Below are positions 1 through 12,167 of a DNA stretch of 64,000 bases, piece after piece. Source of the stretch: Oikopleura dioica. Taxonomy: Eukaryota; Chordata; Appendicularia; Copelata; Oikopleuridae. The stretch is from positions 5,089,001 to 5,153,000 of the forward strand of contig OU015567.1 in assembly GCA_907165135.1 (NCBI GenBank), written 5' to 3'. A program made the position numbers and the translations under genes. A model generated the notes under the pieces. The model had not been told where the DNA came from, did no database searches, and saw only the letters and a program-made list of their open reading frames with translations. Position 1 is the stretch's first letter, and every line of letters begins with the position of its first letter.

Positions 1-440
1 AATGCTTTTTCCGAGTTTAAGCTGAGTTTTCGAAGTCAAGAGATTTTCTAGAACTAGGGCGGGCAAATGATCAGGGTAATGGGGACTTATGGGGTTTTCT
101 CGTCTCTTATTGGTCGGCTGAAAGAATACTCGTATGATACGAGTCGTATCTTATTGGATGAGAGTCTCCCTACCCCCCCCCCCCAGGGCGCCCAAAGCAC
201 CTCGCCCTTCCTAGTTCTAGAATCTTCTAAATTGTGCCAAAACTGGCAAAAATGGCTGGTTTTCGACATAAAAATCATAAAATATAAATGTTTATTGCCT
301 CACATGATAACTTAGAATCATCTTGAAAGGGTCACAAGATACGTTGGCCACTTTTTCTTATTTTTGCTTTTCAAGTTGGAATTATAAATTTTTATGAAAA
401 AAAAATTTTACAAATATTTAAAAAGAAAATCAATCAAAAC
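1..440. other. No gene seen; left edge
   Basis: This stretch is AT-rich with a run of twelve C at about 173-184. The two overlapping short open frames here lack any recognisable domain or splice context. It may be 3' flank of the CCDC180-like gene, or an intron if that gene continues beyond the edge. Confidence 0.4.
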
Positions 441-2779
441 TCAGTCCCTTAAATTTGTCTCCAGCGATTTTTGAAGAGTTGATAGTTCTTGTTGATTTCG
501 GGACCAAGCAGTCGAAAGATTTTCAAGAAGATTGATGATTGAAGCTAGTTGAGACTTGTTATGACTTTTCGGTGCTGAGAAAAGTGAAGCTGACTCCAAG
601 CTGTCACGTGAGAAATGAAGCCTTGTTTTAGACGGTATCATAAAATGGCCCCAAATCGAACATATGTTTCAGGGAGATAGAAAGTTATATCTTTTTTTTT
701 TAAAGAACAATGTGTTCGAAAAAAATATAACTGAAAAAAGGAGATAATAAATAATCATATTTGTTCCTTATTTTTCAGCATTTTTCCTTGACAAGTCTTC
801 GAAAACAACGTCTAGCTCGTAAATCTGCCGTTGATGATCTTCGGAGAGTTCATATATTGACATTTTCGCTGTTTCCCGGGTCGTTTCGAATTGTTCCTCT
901 GTTGTGTATCGTTTGACGATCGCGATGAATTTCTCCTCTTCGACGTCAATTGAATGCCAGAGGGATCGGAAATGATCCTGGAGATTATTGAGGGACGCGT
1001 GAAGGCGGGACTCGAGCTCTGCCTCGATTTTGTGGAGATCGTAGATGATGGAGGAGATGGTTGTTTCGTCCATGTTCATGGTGGTAGGGTCTTTATTCAG
1101 GATTCGAAAAATTGGAGGGGAATAGGGGGGGTTTCGCATGTGGGCTCGGCAACCTGTGTAGAAAACCTGAGTCAGGGTCTGCGGGATATTTTCTTTGCAG
1201 ATTACTCAGGCCCTGACTCAGGTTTTCTTCACAGGTTTTCTAGCGCAGCCTCGACTGTGATTGGCGTACAGGCAAAATTCTCCTCTCTTACCGGCTTTGA
1301 TTGATTAATGAGGTTTCGGAGAAAATTTTGCTGAAAGAATTCCATTTTCAACATGATATCATACTTCGATTTACCTCTACTATGGTATCTTAAACTCAAT
1401 AAACTTTCATCAACCTTTTCAACTGAAAGTGATCTTGATAAATTCAATTACGATCAAACACTTTGTTTTTGATACAATGATAAATTGATGGAAAATATCT
1501 CGAATCCTTTGACAGATAGACTTAGAAGAAGATCAGTTCTTCGTGAAATTGCTTGACTCTGATTCTCCCTCAAATCATTGAGAATTTCTTCCACAAAGCT
1601 TGGGTTTCTAAGCTCTTGCTGGTCCAAGTATTCGAAAAATTTTGCTTTGGCACTTTCGTTCTTGACATCGATCCAGGCGTTCTTTCTTTCTGTGAAGGCA
1701 ACTCTTGTCTGAAGCGCAACGGAGGTATGGTCCGTGGCGAGAGCCTTGAGGATCTTTGAACAGGTCCGATTATTCGCGAAAAAGACTTGATTCAGAACCA
1801 TGCTTTCGTTTTCGATGATTTTCCGGTTCTCCTTCTCGACCAAGAGGCCGTTTTTGTTCATCGCCATAAGGGTGGACTCGAGAATTTCGCCGGTGGATTT
1901 GATCAGCGAAGATTCTAGAGCTTGGCAAGAGGAGCGAAAGTTGGCGATGGCCGATTCGGAGGCTTTTATGATGTTTTCAAGCATCGACCAAGTTGAGTCG
2001 AAATCGGATTCGGTGAAGGTTTCTAGCTTGTCTTTTTCTACGGTTGGAAAAATTTTCAGATTTTTTTTTGGCTCAAAACTGGCTTAAAAAGGGTTTCTAC
2101 TATATTTTTTGTTAACGCGAAAGTTAACCCAGAAACTTGGTCGAAATCGACGATAATTTCGAAACGAAGCTTTTACGAATTTTGGCGAGCAGACGGCGGT
2201 GGTAAAACACGCCAAAAAAGATCAACCGTAACCTGGGTCGTCAAAAACACTCACGAGCTCGTCTGCTTCGGTTTTATGGCGCGCAAGCTGGCATTTTAAG
2301 CTCTTTACTTTGCTTCTTTACTTTTATTTCCGGAGATGACGGAATTGGAACATTCTTCGAGAATGACTCAAGGAAAAAAATAGACTCGGGTCATCAAAAC
2401 CCGATCAAAAATTAAGAAGCAGTTCCTTGGAGATCTCTTCAAATTGCCGATGAAACTTCTTGATAGTCTCGGAAATCAAGTGCTTCATCTTTTCCACGAT
2501 TTTTTCATGTCTACTTTTTCTTCTTTCTTCGAGATTCCGAAGCCGCTCTGATTTTTCGCTCTGGATGGATGGAAGTCGATCTGGAAGATGATAGACCAGC
2601 TGGTCATCTGTTCTTTCATGGTCATCGGCTTCATGAAATTCAGAGCTTTGAGAAGACTTGACAGATGGAAGAATTGCTTTTTGGCAATTTTTCTTGAGGC
2701 TTCTGACGAGCATTTCTTCCGCCTCAAAGACCGGTCGGTAGACCCGACCGAGCTGCACCGGCCATACTTTTTGATCCAT
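441..2779 (-). CDS. CCDC180: CCDC180-like coiled-coil protein
   Basis: The first exon begins at the ATG at 2779. Its opening (GRVYRPVFEAEEMLVRSL) closely resembles the start of vertebrate CCDC180 (GKxYQxIFQAEVQLVHSL). The next exon, read from about 2037 down to about 1460, matches the CCDC180 segment containing LETFTESDFDSTW, ENESMVLNQVFFANNR and an ISRRTDLL-like block. Further exons lie at about 1290-1390, 768-1093 and 441-641 and are rich in heptad-like coiled coil. One likely small intron runs from a GT near 1468 to TTTCAG near 1409. CCDC180 is a large coiled-coil protein linked to ciliated and sperm cells; this function is family knowledge, not visible here. The stop at 441-443 gives roughly 600 residues, much shorter than the vertebrate protein of about 1,600, so this is either a reduced version or a gene that runs on through the left edge. 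The junction between the first exon (open to 2405) and the second is not resolved. Confidence 0.75.
1144..1237. mobile_element. MITE with AACCTGTGTAG terminal repeats
   Basis: The two ends are near-perfect inverted copies: CGGCAACCTGTGTAGAAAAC with CTGAGTCAGGGTC on the left, and GACTCAGGTTTTCTTCACAG on the right. It lies in an intron of the CCDC180-like gene. Related copies are at 27479, 28511, 42461, 47449, 47781, 48441 and 50280. Confidence 0.8.
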
Positions 2780-2984
2780 CCCCGTTTCTTATAGTTCCGT
2801 CATTTTCTCTTTCTGAGGGAAAAAATCAACAAAGAAATGAGCAATGTCTTTGCTCATCTAAAGTGGTAACCAGGCAACTGGGATTGGGAAGAGTTTTCTT
2901 TATTAGTAAAAAAATTCAGAAAAATATGATTTATTGACAAAAATGTAGTGAAATAATAAGTAAAATAATAAGCGGATGTAAATT

Positions 2985-3004
2985 AAGGGGGGCGACGCCC
3001 TTAA
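2985..3004. repeat. Short perfect hairpin
   Basis: The arms TTAAGGG and CCCTTAA flank a GGGCGACG-like centre. The TTAAGGG/CCCTTAA ends recur at many places in this window, usually at edges of AT-rich inserts, so this may be the collapsed remains of a transposon. Confidence 0.5.
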
Positions 3005-4350
3005 TTTTCGGGCGATTTTTACCCAAAAATTAACGAAAAATTGAGTTTTATTTAATAAAACCCAGATTTTGTCTGAAAAACAAGAATCGGATTTTCTGTC
3101 TGTGTTTTCTCAAAATTGTAACATTTTGACCCCGTAATATTTTTTGCAAAAATTTATTTCAGGCAATCATCTCTTTCCTATGTAAGCCAAAAATTAAGAT
3201 TTCTTGAGCTTCTTCGAGTTGCTACAATGCAAATCTGGCACCTCCGTTTGTCGCCGAAATGAACATTTTAGGAAAGTTAGCGAACTTTTACCAGAAATTT
3301 TGATAATTTTTTCAGATCTAAAATTTCGGCTTTCAAAGCAAATAGAGGGAGGTATATGTCAGTCCGGCAATAATTTGTTTTACTACGGTTACTGTGTTTC
3401 TTGCACTTACAAAGTTTTTTATCTCATAATCACCGAGAAGACAGGATTGAAAAAATAGACAGCAACGCCCAAATTCTTCCGGAGACAGGTGCCTAGGGCG
3501 AGAACTGTTTTCATCTTTTCCATGCGCTTTTTTTCTCCAGCAAAACGCTTATTTTCGCGGTTCGTTTTCCAAACAGTTTAAACTTTTGCTTGGTATTTTG
3601 TGGTCTATCGAGGTTTCTGTTTACTCACACTCGAAAAAAGGGAGGAATGAACTTTGTTTCTAACTACCGCAAATTTTCACGCAACTAAAATTAAAAGAGG
3701 GTCATTTCAGTTGACGTTTTTGAAAAAAAAATTCAATTTTTTATTGAAAAAAAACGAATTTGGTCAAAATGAACTTGATGAACTCTGACTCAGAAAAGAA
3801 CTTTAATCAGAAAGAAACCTTACCTTATAGTGATTAGAACGGATTGTGAGGATGATTTAGTTTGAGAGGCTCTTTGGTAGAAGTTTTAACCCGCAGGGCG
3901 GGGTTTAAATTTGAGGCGAAATTCCATTTCTACTTCGTTCCGAAATAACATTTATCAAAAGACAAAGAATGCTCGTTGATTTCATGAAAAATACGCGGAA
4001 TTTCAGCGAAAAAATATGGCCAATTTTTAAAAGTAACTCAATTGTTCGCTCTAGCTAAAAAACACTGTAATTTGAGCCATAACTCTTTGTTTTTAACTGT
4101 TAAACGATATTGAAACATTGAAATCTTTCAATATGTTTATTCTTTTAAAAAGAACTGTATGTTTATTCTTATAAATACAGTATTTTAATTGATAACTTAT
4201 CAACCAAGATAAATTCAATGAAATAAACAACATTAATTTTTGAAACACATCTTTAATCATTATATAATATTTATCAATGAAAAAGTCTTATCACCTGGTT
4301 GATTTAGCGATAAGAAAAAACCAACCGCGTGTGGTGGCGTTATACCAGGT

Positions 4351-4358
4351 TATAAAAG
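4351..4358 (+). promoter_or_regulatory. Candidate TATA box
   Basis: TATAAAAG is followed about 30 bases later by a GC-richer stretch (GGCTCCGTTCTAACTTG). This is good core-promoter geometry, but no coding exon or known small RNA was recognised downstream, so it may be fortuitous. Confidence 0.3.
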
Positions 4359-6360
4359 TGTCTCGCCGCTTGAGGCTCCGTTCTAACTTGTTCATACCCC
4401 ACGCGACAATGCGAGCTCAATCTCATTCTTCCGACAAAAATAGAAATTGATATTTTTTCCAAAAGCATTTGCAAAAAAAAAGAAGACCAGCTGAAACTCG
4501 GACGCTTAATCATTTCCGCTTTGAAAGAAAAAAGTCACAATAAAAATTACAATCAGAAAATAAGAGAGCTACAATCGCCTCCAAGAGAAAACGTAAGTAT
4601 TCTAGAATTTTATCCATCAATGAATGATTTTTATTTTAAATATATTTTTATTATAATTTTAATAATAATATATTATAATAAAATAGAATAAATTTTTGTA
4701 AAAAATTTCCAATCAAAAGTTAAAAGATAATATTGATTTGAATAGACGAAAAATCCGTTAATTCAGGTGGCGGTAGAGGGAGATATGGGTTCCTCTCAGC
4801 CAATCAGACGCAAGAAACACCCCCCCTTGTATCAAGTCTTACTAGGGCGCTTCTAGAAAGGACCCTTCTCCCGCTCAAAATGGGAGTTGCCACCCCAAGC
4901 GCGGGGGTTGGGAGGGGCGGAGAGTAGTGAACGGGGGAGAAAGTCTTACAAAGGTTTATTGTTATTCTTTGAATAATGCCTTTTCTTAAAAATTTTTTCA
5001 ATAATTATCGTCATGGAACATGATGTGTCTATTTCAAGTTTCTTGCAACAAGTACTTTTGTTTTAATGTTTTGAGTCAATACGGATCAAGTTTTAGCTAA
5101 AGCACTATGCCAATTTTAAGTCTAATTTTCAAGGTTTGGATAGAACTAAATGATATTTGAATAGGTAAAAATTATTTGTTGTATAAAAAAATATGTTGCA
5201 TAATTAAAATTAAATAATATATAAGCTAAAAAATATAAATATTTTTGAGTCAATGAGCAATAATTTATCTGTTCTACATTTCAAAAACAGATGTAAACAA
5301 GAAAATGTTTCAACAAGAAAATTTTCAAAAACGACATGGTTTGATCAGTGATTAATTGACTTTAATTTGGTGTAATTGTTCTTGTGTTCCAAGGATCAGA
5401 GATGAAACTATTTCGACAATTGTTTCTTTTAGAAATACTCAATTGGCAAGTGCTCATTTGATCTGTTTGAGCCAAAAACATTTGTCAAACGAAAGCGAGT
5501 GCACAAAACAAGAAAAGAACATCCCAACTCAAACGAAAATAGTCCTCTATTTACTAAGTAAAAACCTCTTTGCTGAGAATTACGAACAAAGTTCATCTCA
5601 TTATTTTTTCCATGAATTTTGCTTTGAATACCAAATTGACCAAAATATACATCATATATTTTAAGACCAAAAAATGGATAAAAAATTATCAAAGTGACAC
5701 CCTTATTCTATTTCACCAAAATTGACCCTAGAAATTTTGAAACAGAGAATTTTTTCTTCTTATTTTTTCAAATTTTTCCAAATTTTTCCCATTTTTTGAC
5801 CAATTTTTGGACAAAAATTTCACGAAAAAGGCTTGGTTCTTTTATTTTTTGACCTTTTCTTTTTCGGATTTTCGCAAAATTTTTTCGGAAAATATTTTTC
5901 TTCGCAATTTTCTTTCCGATTCTTTCGCAAAACCAAGCCTTGATCAAAATTTGCAAAAATGACGAAACTGATCAAAGTCTTCTTTGTTGAAACAGCGGTA
6001 TTATTATTTTTAGTGCATATATAAAACAAACCACAAGACCGTTTTTTTCCTGGCTGAGACGGCCGGATGTCTATTTTATTTGCGAAATTCGCAGTGTGCG
6101 ATCGTAAATTATTTGCGTACGTGAAAATTGCTCCAAAAGAATCAACTAAAACGCACCAGAGTTGTCTGACAATGCGCTGAGTTGGTAGACTTGTTCCCAA
6201 TAAGCAGCGTTTTTTCACGACCTTGATCGTTAAAGTCCGTGTTTTCGCTCTCCCGAGCTTTTTTCGTGACTGGCGCTCAGACTGAACCGTAAAATAATAA
6301 ATGTTTCCGCTTTCTTCCCTTTAGATGAACTCCGCAAAGTTGATAGCTTATGAGCTAGCT

Positions 6361-6590
6361 TCGAAAACCTGAGTGGGTTATCGAAGTAAGGCTCTGAAAG
6401 GGCTACAATGAAAAGCCGCGTAGCGGCTTTTTTAGAAACAAAGCCGCGAAGCGGCTTCGCAAATATATTAATCTTAATCAAGTTGAAAATTTGGCGAAGC
6501 CGCTCTGCGGCTTCGTTTTTAAAAAAGCCGCTCTGCGGCTTTTTATTTTAGCCCTTCCAGAGGCTCACTAAGGGTTTCAAGGCCGAGGGT
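6361..6590. repeat. Nested GCGGCTT hairpin element (degenerate MITE)
   Basis: Arms AACCTGAGTGGGTT.. and ..GCTCACTAAGGGTTTC enclose several copies of the palindromic unit AAGCCGC/GCGGCTT (about 6413-6544). It belongs to the same family as the AACCTGTGTAG MITEs, with more decayed ends. Confidence 0.65.
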
Positions 6591-7415
6591 TATTTTTACC
6601 AGGACACTAGAAATCCATGATCCCTTTCTGAGAGCTGACGCCGGCAGCAGGCATGTTTCTTTTATTTTTGCGAATCCTATATTTTTCGGCTGATATTTTA
6701 TCTGACATTTAAAAGGCTGTATCTTGTCGGTGATTGGGCTGGAATCGCAGCTGAAATAGGCAGATCATATCATAATGACAACAGGCTCGATTTCATTCAG
6801 TGGAAAGGAAGATGTCATTGAGAATTTTATCCGTTATCAAGCGATTTATTGGGTATTTTCTTAAAAAAGGATATTTAAAAAAAGTTGGATCTTTCGATTT
6901 TTCGATCAAAATGGCCTCAAAAAGCGATTTTGACGAAAAATCCTGTTTCCCGATTTTCCAATTTTCATCATTCAGTTGCGTTTTTTGATATTATTCTTAG
7001 AAACTTTCGAGAAGAGCTCTTTTGAAAAGACCAGATTTTTAAATTCTGAGAATTCTTCTCGCCCAGTGAGTCTGAAAGCGCTTTTTTGATCAGAAGTCAA
7101 CCGCCGCTCGACGATTAGACCTGAGTCAAGTCGACGCGGTCATAAATAACCTGGCATCATTTTTTGTTTCTTCTTTTTTCGCGTCGTAAAAAGAAACCCG
7201 CGCTGGCTTTCTTCAAGAAGAAGAGACCTTAACTTCCTCGGCTAGGTCTTTCCCTACTGCTAATGCTCTAGCTCTCGGGCAGCGCCAGAAACAGCGCCAG
7301 TTTCGTCTACTCTACTTCTCTTCCTTTTCGTTAAACCTTATCAAAACAACTTAGCAGAAGAGACAACAGAATAAAATATTCATTTTTTAACTTCAGAAAA
7401 GAAAAAATTCAAAAA
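6591..7415. other. Upstream region of the nuclear receptor gene
   Basis: No gene recognised. The last 150 bases are pyrimidine-rich (CTCTTCCTTTTCG) and probably hold the promoter or 5' untranslated region of the receptor gene that starts at 7416. Confidence 0.4.
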
Positions 7416-10400
7416 ATGAATTTCCTCGCGATGCAAAATGCCAACATCTCCATGATGCCAGAAGAAGAGGAGCTAATCGTCGACGAGCAGGAGACGATAA
7501 TCACGACACCAGAGTATGAGGAAAATTTCAATGGAATCATGAAGCTCAAGCGCGGGCCGAGGAGGAGGATTTACGCAGGAAAGTGTTTTCAAGAAAATTT
7601 TCGGCTCGAAAACAAGAAAAAAAACGGCAAAAAATTACGAAAATTTTCGAGGAAATTTTGTTGAAATCTGATTGGTCGAAATGCTAAATGCGGAAATCTG
7701 ATTGGTTGAGAAATTAATTAAATTTTCATCAAAAATTTCGACTCAAATCGCGAAAAATAGCTTTTTTTCTGAAACCGGAAGGGATTTTTTATAAAATCGA
7801 CTGAAAATTTGAGTCGAAAAAGCGTAAATTTCTAACCCTTTATTCGAGCTTTTTGAAGGATCATTCAATAAGATAATCGCCCAATAACTTTGTCTGCTAT
7901 CTTGAGACAATTCCGATAAAACCCCGAAAATAATCGTCAGCAGGTGCTTTGAGAATCTTTCGAGCTACGAGCAGTCCGCGATTAGCCCTTGAATAACACC
8001 TGATAAGGCGAAAAATGTTCGGTTTGCGGCGCAGATGGGACCGGATTCAATTATGGAGCGCTCACTTGCAATCCCTGCAAAAGTTTTTTCAGAAGAACTA
8101 TTCTCGAAAACAATCTTTCTCAGGTAAAAAGAATGCTTCCTTCGCTCAGGGTGTAAAGTAATTCTAGCACTGCGAAATTGCCGACACAGGAAAACAATGC
8201 GACATCAAACTTCGACGATTCTGCGCGGGCTGTCGTCTTCGCCAATGCCTTGATTCCGGAATGAGGTGAGTGTTTCAGGCGAAAAAGCGGGAATAAACGA
8301 GTTCTAGAGCGAATTATGTCCGAGAGCTGAATATGAAAAGGATGAAAAGAAGAGTTGGGAAGCTTCCAGCAAAAAATCGGCTCTCAAGATTTTCTGAAAT
8401 TCTTGATCCTTTTCAGGTAAAAAAAAATTTCGACTCGAAAAAAAGCACTAAATTTTACAACAAATGAATAATGAAAGGACACTAATCCTCTGAGAATATT
8501 TTTTATGGGGGAAGTGCTCTTGCTCTGGTTTCAACTAGTTTAACGCTCGTTTTCAGGAAAACTTCTTGTCGATTGTCGAGGGATTCTGGCTTGCCTATCG
8601 CGATTTCCCGATGCTGACGAACGAACAATCGCTGATCCGGACTGATTTCGGTTTAGGAACGGAGAAAATTTTATCCCCTACCTAATTCTTATCCCTTTTT
8701 CGCATCTTGTTCCGAATAGCTATTTTCTCTTCGTTTTTCATTTATGATTTCGATCGCCGATTATTTGATCAACAAGAAAAAAAAACCGGTCAAAAATGAC
8801 TATTCGCCAATTTTCTTTCGTTGGAAAATTCCACGGGTTAAACTTTACCGCGCAATTTAACGACTCTTTCGCTCAAATTATCTCCGAAAAAGGCCTCGTA
8901 ATGTTGTCCAACGACTACAAAATGGTGCACAAGACGACACAAGACGCGATCGTCAGACTTGAATCGCGATTCAGACGCTTCAAGCTTCCAGATCCAAATA
9001 TCGCGAACGGCCTTGCCGGGCTCGAATTCATCAAGGACTTGATTAATCATCATGTGCTTCTTGCGAATCTGCTTCTCTCCATGCTTCCTAATACAAGGTA
9101 AGTTGGACAGACGAGATTGATAGGAGCGACTCGACTTCAGAAAACCGCTTTTTTGAAAGATATTTTATTAGACTTGCAAACATGCTAAACTCCTGTTTTT
9201 TAAAAAAGGCGATTTGTTTAAGAAAAAAAAAGCTGTGGCTAGCAGATTGATAAAAAAGAGTCAAAAACAGGATAGGAAACATGATTGAGAAGCTGGTCCT
9301 GGGAAATTGAATTAACACAGCGATACCCTTATTTCTTCCAAAGCGCTTAAAAAAGGAATGATTGCGGTCTAACATATCGGGTGAGAATTAAGGGCATACC
9401 TCAACTAAAAACCCAAAAAAGCTTGCTCCTGGAAACCTGACCTTTAACGGCCTGTATATCCTTAAGTTTTATATCGACAGATCATCATAAGGCAAAAAGT
9501 TGTAGTCTTGGATTTTATCTTAAAGTTCTCTTTGAAAATAAGGGTGTATCTAAGATAGTTTCGGAGAAAACATTGCTCCTAGCAGGCCCATTTTTGCAAT
9601 TCTTTGGGGGGGGGTCCTTAAATTTGATCAAAAATAATGATATCATTTCAGATGGCAAAAACTCACCGATCACACAAAACGCCGCGTCCTCGTCGGTTCC
9701 GCTATCGAAATCTCTCTCATGCGTTTCGCCGCGCGATACTCTTCCTTGATTTTGGAAATGGCGAATCTCCCCGAAATTCCTGATGCGCTCTTCAAAATCG
9801 CCCACCGCTGCGGGCTCTCAGAATCTTTCGTCAAAGACACGCTCGAGACGATGGGCATGTTTGCCGCTCTTGGTCTCGATTCTTACGAAGAGAGTCTTTT
9901 GGCCAGTGTTGCTGCTGTCAGTCCTGATAGGGGCATCGAGACCGAGTTCGACTTTGAAATTCTATCCGCTCTACAGGTACTTTCAAAATCTTGCTCGAGC
10001 ATTCGTGAAAGCCGCGCAGCGGCTTTTTTGTAAAAGAAGCCGCAAAGCGGCTTTGCTAAAACAAAAAATTTATTTTTTTTTTCTTAGTTTTTGCAAAATC
10101 CCTCTGAATGTCTCCAAATGTCGTTAAATGTCAAGAAATGTCTATAAATGTCTCAAAATGTCTGTTTCCTTGATAATATATTTCTTAATATTTGACATTT
10201 TTTGACATTTTTTGACATTTTTGGACATTTTAAGACATTTGAAATAAGGGAGTGAAATCAGTATTAAAAGTTTTTAAAGCCTATAAAACTGGCTTATCCA
10301 TCACCTGAGCCAGCTTCATTGCCGGATGTTTTTGAAGAAGAGAATAATAAATTCAAGCCTAAACCATTTTTTCTTCTATTTTTATAGCCCTTTTACTGAA

Positions 10401-10703
10401 ATTGATCGCATTCTTTAGGAGACAATGATGATGACTTTACGAATAAAGTTCCACATCAGCGAGCGACCGGAATCCTTTCTCGGAAGAATTGTTGCCTTTT
10501 TAACGGTAAGATTGAAGGAAAAAATGATTTCTGAGAAAATTTTCTAGCGTCTTCGAAAATACGCGCACGAGCAACAGCCTCTGTGGGAAAAGTTCATTTA
10601 TCACCGCAATATCATCATGACGCCAAGTGCTCTTGAAAACAAGCCATCTCGATGTGGGATTGACTACATTTGCCAGTCTGCTGATCTTTTAAGCCGTCCT
10701 TGA
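7416..10703 (+). CDS. Nuclear receptor (DNA-binding and ligand-binding domains)
   Basis: This is a ligand-regulated type transcription factor. The first finger (exon to 8123) reads CSVCGADG.. with CNPCKSFFRR, the classic C4 zinc finger with its P-box helix. The second (8168-8265) reads HCEIADTGKQCDIKLRRF then CAGCRLRQCLDSGM. A basic extension follows (8308-8416: ANYVRELNMKRMKRR). Ligand-domain-like exons are at 8557 to about 8650, about 8780-9097, 9652-9976, 10419-10505 and 10548-10703, ending with the helix-10-like RIVAFLTRLRKYAHEQQ and a stop at 10701. Donor and acceptor sites after exon 2 are standard GT-AG, except that the 8557 exon and the one carrying MTIRQFSF could not be joined with certainty. 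The start is the ATG at 7416, followed by an acidic N-terminus; its junction to the finger exon is also unresolved. The P-box NPCKS and the second-finger spacing (C-x8-C-x7-C-x2-C) are unusual, so I cannot assign a subfamily. Confidence 0.8.
9998..10060. repeat. GCGGCTT hairpin
   Basis: AAAGCCGCGCAGCGGCTTTT and a second AAGCCGCAAAGCGGCTTT lie just inside the intron after the receptor's seventh exon. The unit is shared with the hairpins at 6413, 17970, 24409, 27535, 28567, 46610, 47850, 48490 and 61810. Confidence 0.7.
10098..10246. repeat. 10-base phased ATGTCT array, inverted halves
   Basis: About six head-to-tail units of the form AAATGTCTNN repeat every 10 bases, followed after a short spacer by about five units of the reverse complement (GACATTTNNN), again every 10 bases. 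The whole can fold into a long hairpin. It lies in a receptor intron. Confidence 0.75.
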
Positions 10704-12167
10704 GTTCATTTTATTTATTGAAAAAATAATAATAATAATTGTGCATTTTAACGATTTTGTCTACTGTCTATTAAAAATGGCCAAACTATGTGACGAAGCA
10801 GATGCTCATAAATAACAATAAAAATGATTATTTATAAGTGCAGATTTAAGTGTCGACTCAGACCTGCGGCCGTTTAATAAAATTAATGAGGTGATTTTTA
10901 AGGTTTCTTTTTAACGATTGTCTGTTGTCTTGTTTTAAAACAAAGTGATAAATAAGATGCCAGAAAATATGATTGTTTCTCAACGCCAAATGTCTTGAAA
11001 TGTCTCCAAAAATCAATGAATGTCTTCAAATGTCAATAAATATCATTAAGGAGGTACGGGGCGGTTTGGCGAAAATTCGAATTTTCAAATTTTCTTTCCA
11101 TTTTTAGATAGCTCAGGTCAAGAGCAACAAAAAAGGTCTCTATGTTTTTTTCTCATCGATAGAGAAAGATAGTGAAAAATGGGATTGAAAGTTGGCGTTT
11201 TCATGAAAACTTGCGAAATTATATTTTTCAATGTCTTAAAAATTGAATTATTTCTATATTTTTGGATAGTTCACGACTTGTTAAGTATTTTTGATAATGA
11301 CAAGGACAGAATTATCTTACTGTATTACGAGATAACTTAATTTCGAATAGCAATTTTTGGACGTTTTGAGACCCAACTTTCAATCGAAAGCTTACAATAA
11401 GCATTTTTTGAGAAAAATTAAATTCCTTCAATTCAACCCTAGAACAGCGATGGAAGTTTCTTTTTATCGTCTTAGTTTTAAAAAATAAAAATATTTTCAT
11501 TCAAAAAATCGCGTTCAAAAATGACGCAAAATGACGATTTTCACGGACATGACTTGGAGTCGAGGTCATTATGGCCAAAATCCCTTAATCATTTTTTCTG
11601 AAAAAATTTTCAACTCTAGTTTAGGGTCCAATCTATAAATAGAACAAGAGTTTTTAAAAATTTTATTACCCATCTGAGCCTGAGGGCTGTTTGAAAATGG
11701 TCAATTTGCCAAAAATTGCCCCACACCTCCTTAACTCTCAATTTTCAAAACAAACATTTTACGACATTTTTGGACATTTCAGGACATTCGAAGACATTCA
11801 AGGGAATTTTTCAGGCTTCCGAAATTTATTGACATCACGATGTCAAATGTCTCATTTTCAAGATTTCATTTTACTTTTTGTTTCAGAAAATTTTTTTTCT
11901 GAAAATTTGGTGATATGAATAATTTATTTTATTTAGATACAGTTTAAAAGGTTTGCAAGAGAATTTCTTCTGAAAAGACGACTTCTTCTCATATTTCAAT
12001 TCGCTTTGTTGAAATTTACAGTAGTGCAGAAGTGGGGTTGTGGAGTTATTTGGAAACTGGAATTGGCGGTGATCGAGTTTTCGGGAGCTTTGTACAAGGG
12101 CCTTAATTTTTAAGAGCGAGAGGGTCGTTTTTGATTTTGTCAAAAACGAAGTAAATATGAAATAAAA
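10704..12167. other. Intergenic, repeat-bearing
   Basis: No coding exon seen between the receptor stop and the end of the Cys-rich gene. It carries TGTC units at about 10988-11046, the TTAA-flanked element at 11050-11730 and a GACATTT/ATGTC patch at about 11757-11862. Confidence 0.5.
11050..11730. mobile_element. TTAA-flanked element, piggyBac-like MITE
   Basis: It is bounded by TTAA at 11046-11049 and 11731-11734. The left end reads GGAGGTACGGGGCGGTTTGG and the right end is its imperfect inverse (..ATTGCCCCACACCTCC). TTAA duplication is typical of piggyBac-type insertion. No transposase frame was seen in the 681 bases. Confidence 0.6.

Larger units (their letters stand above)
2780..6360. 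other. Gene-poor AT-rich region
   Basis: No exon with recognisable protein content was found. The region holds homopolymer A/T runs, a perfect TTAAGGG..CCCTTAA hairpin at about 2985-3004, a TATAAAAG box at 4351 and a GC-rich patch near 4790-4930. The open frames here (for example 3204-3458 and 5356-5664) look like chance frames in AT-rich DNA. Confidence 0.5.

Noticed and set aside
4290-4310. CACCTGGTTGATTT, similar to the start of 18S rRNA
   Set aside because: The following bases do not match rRNA at all.
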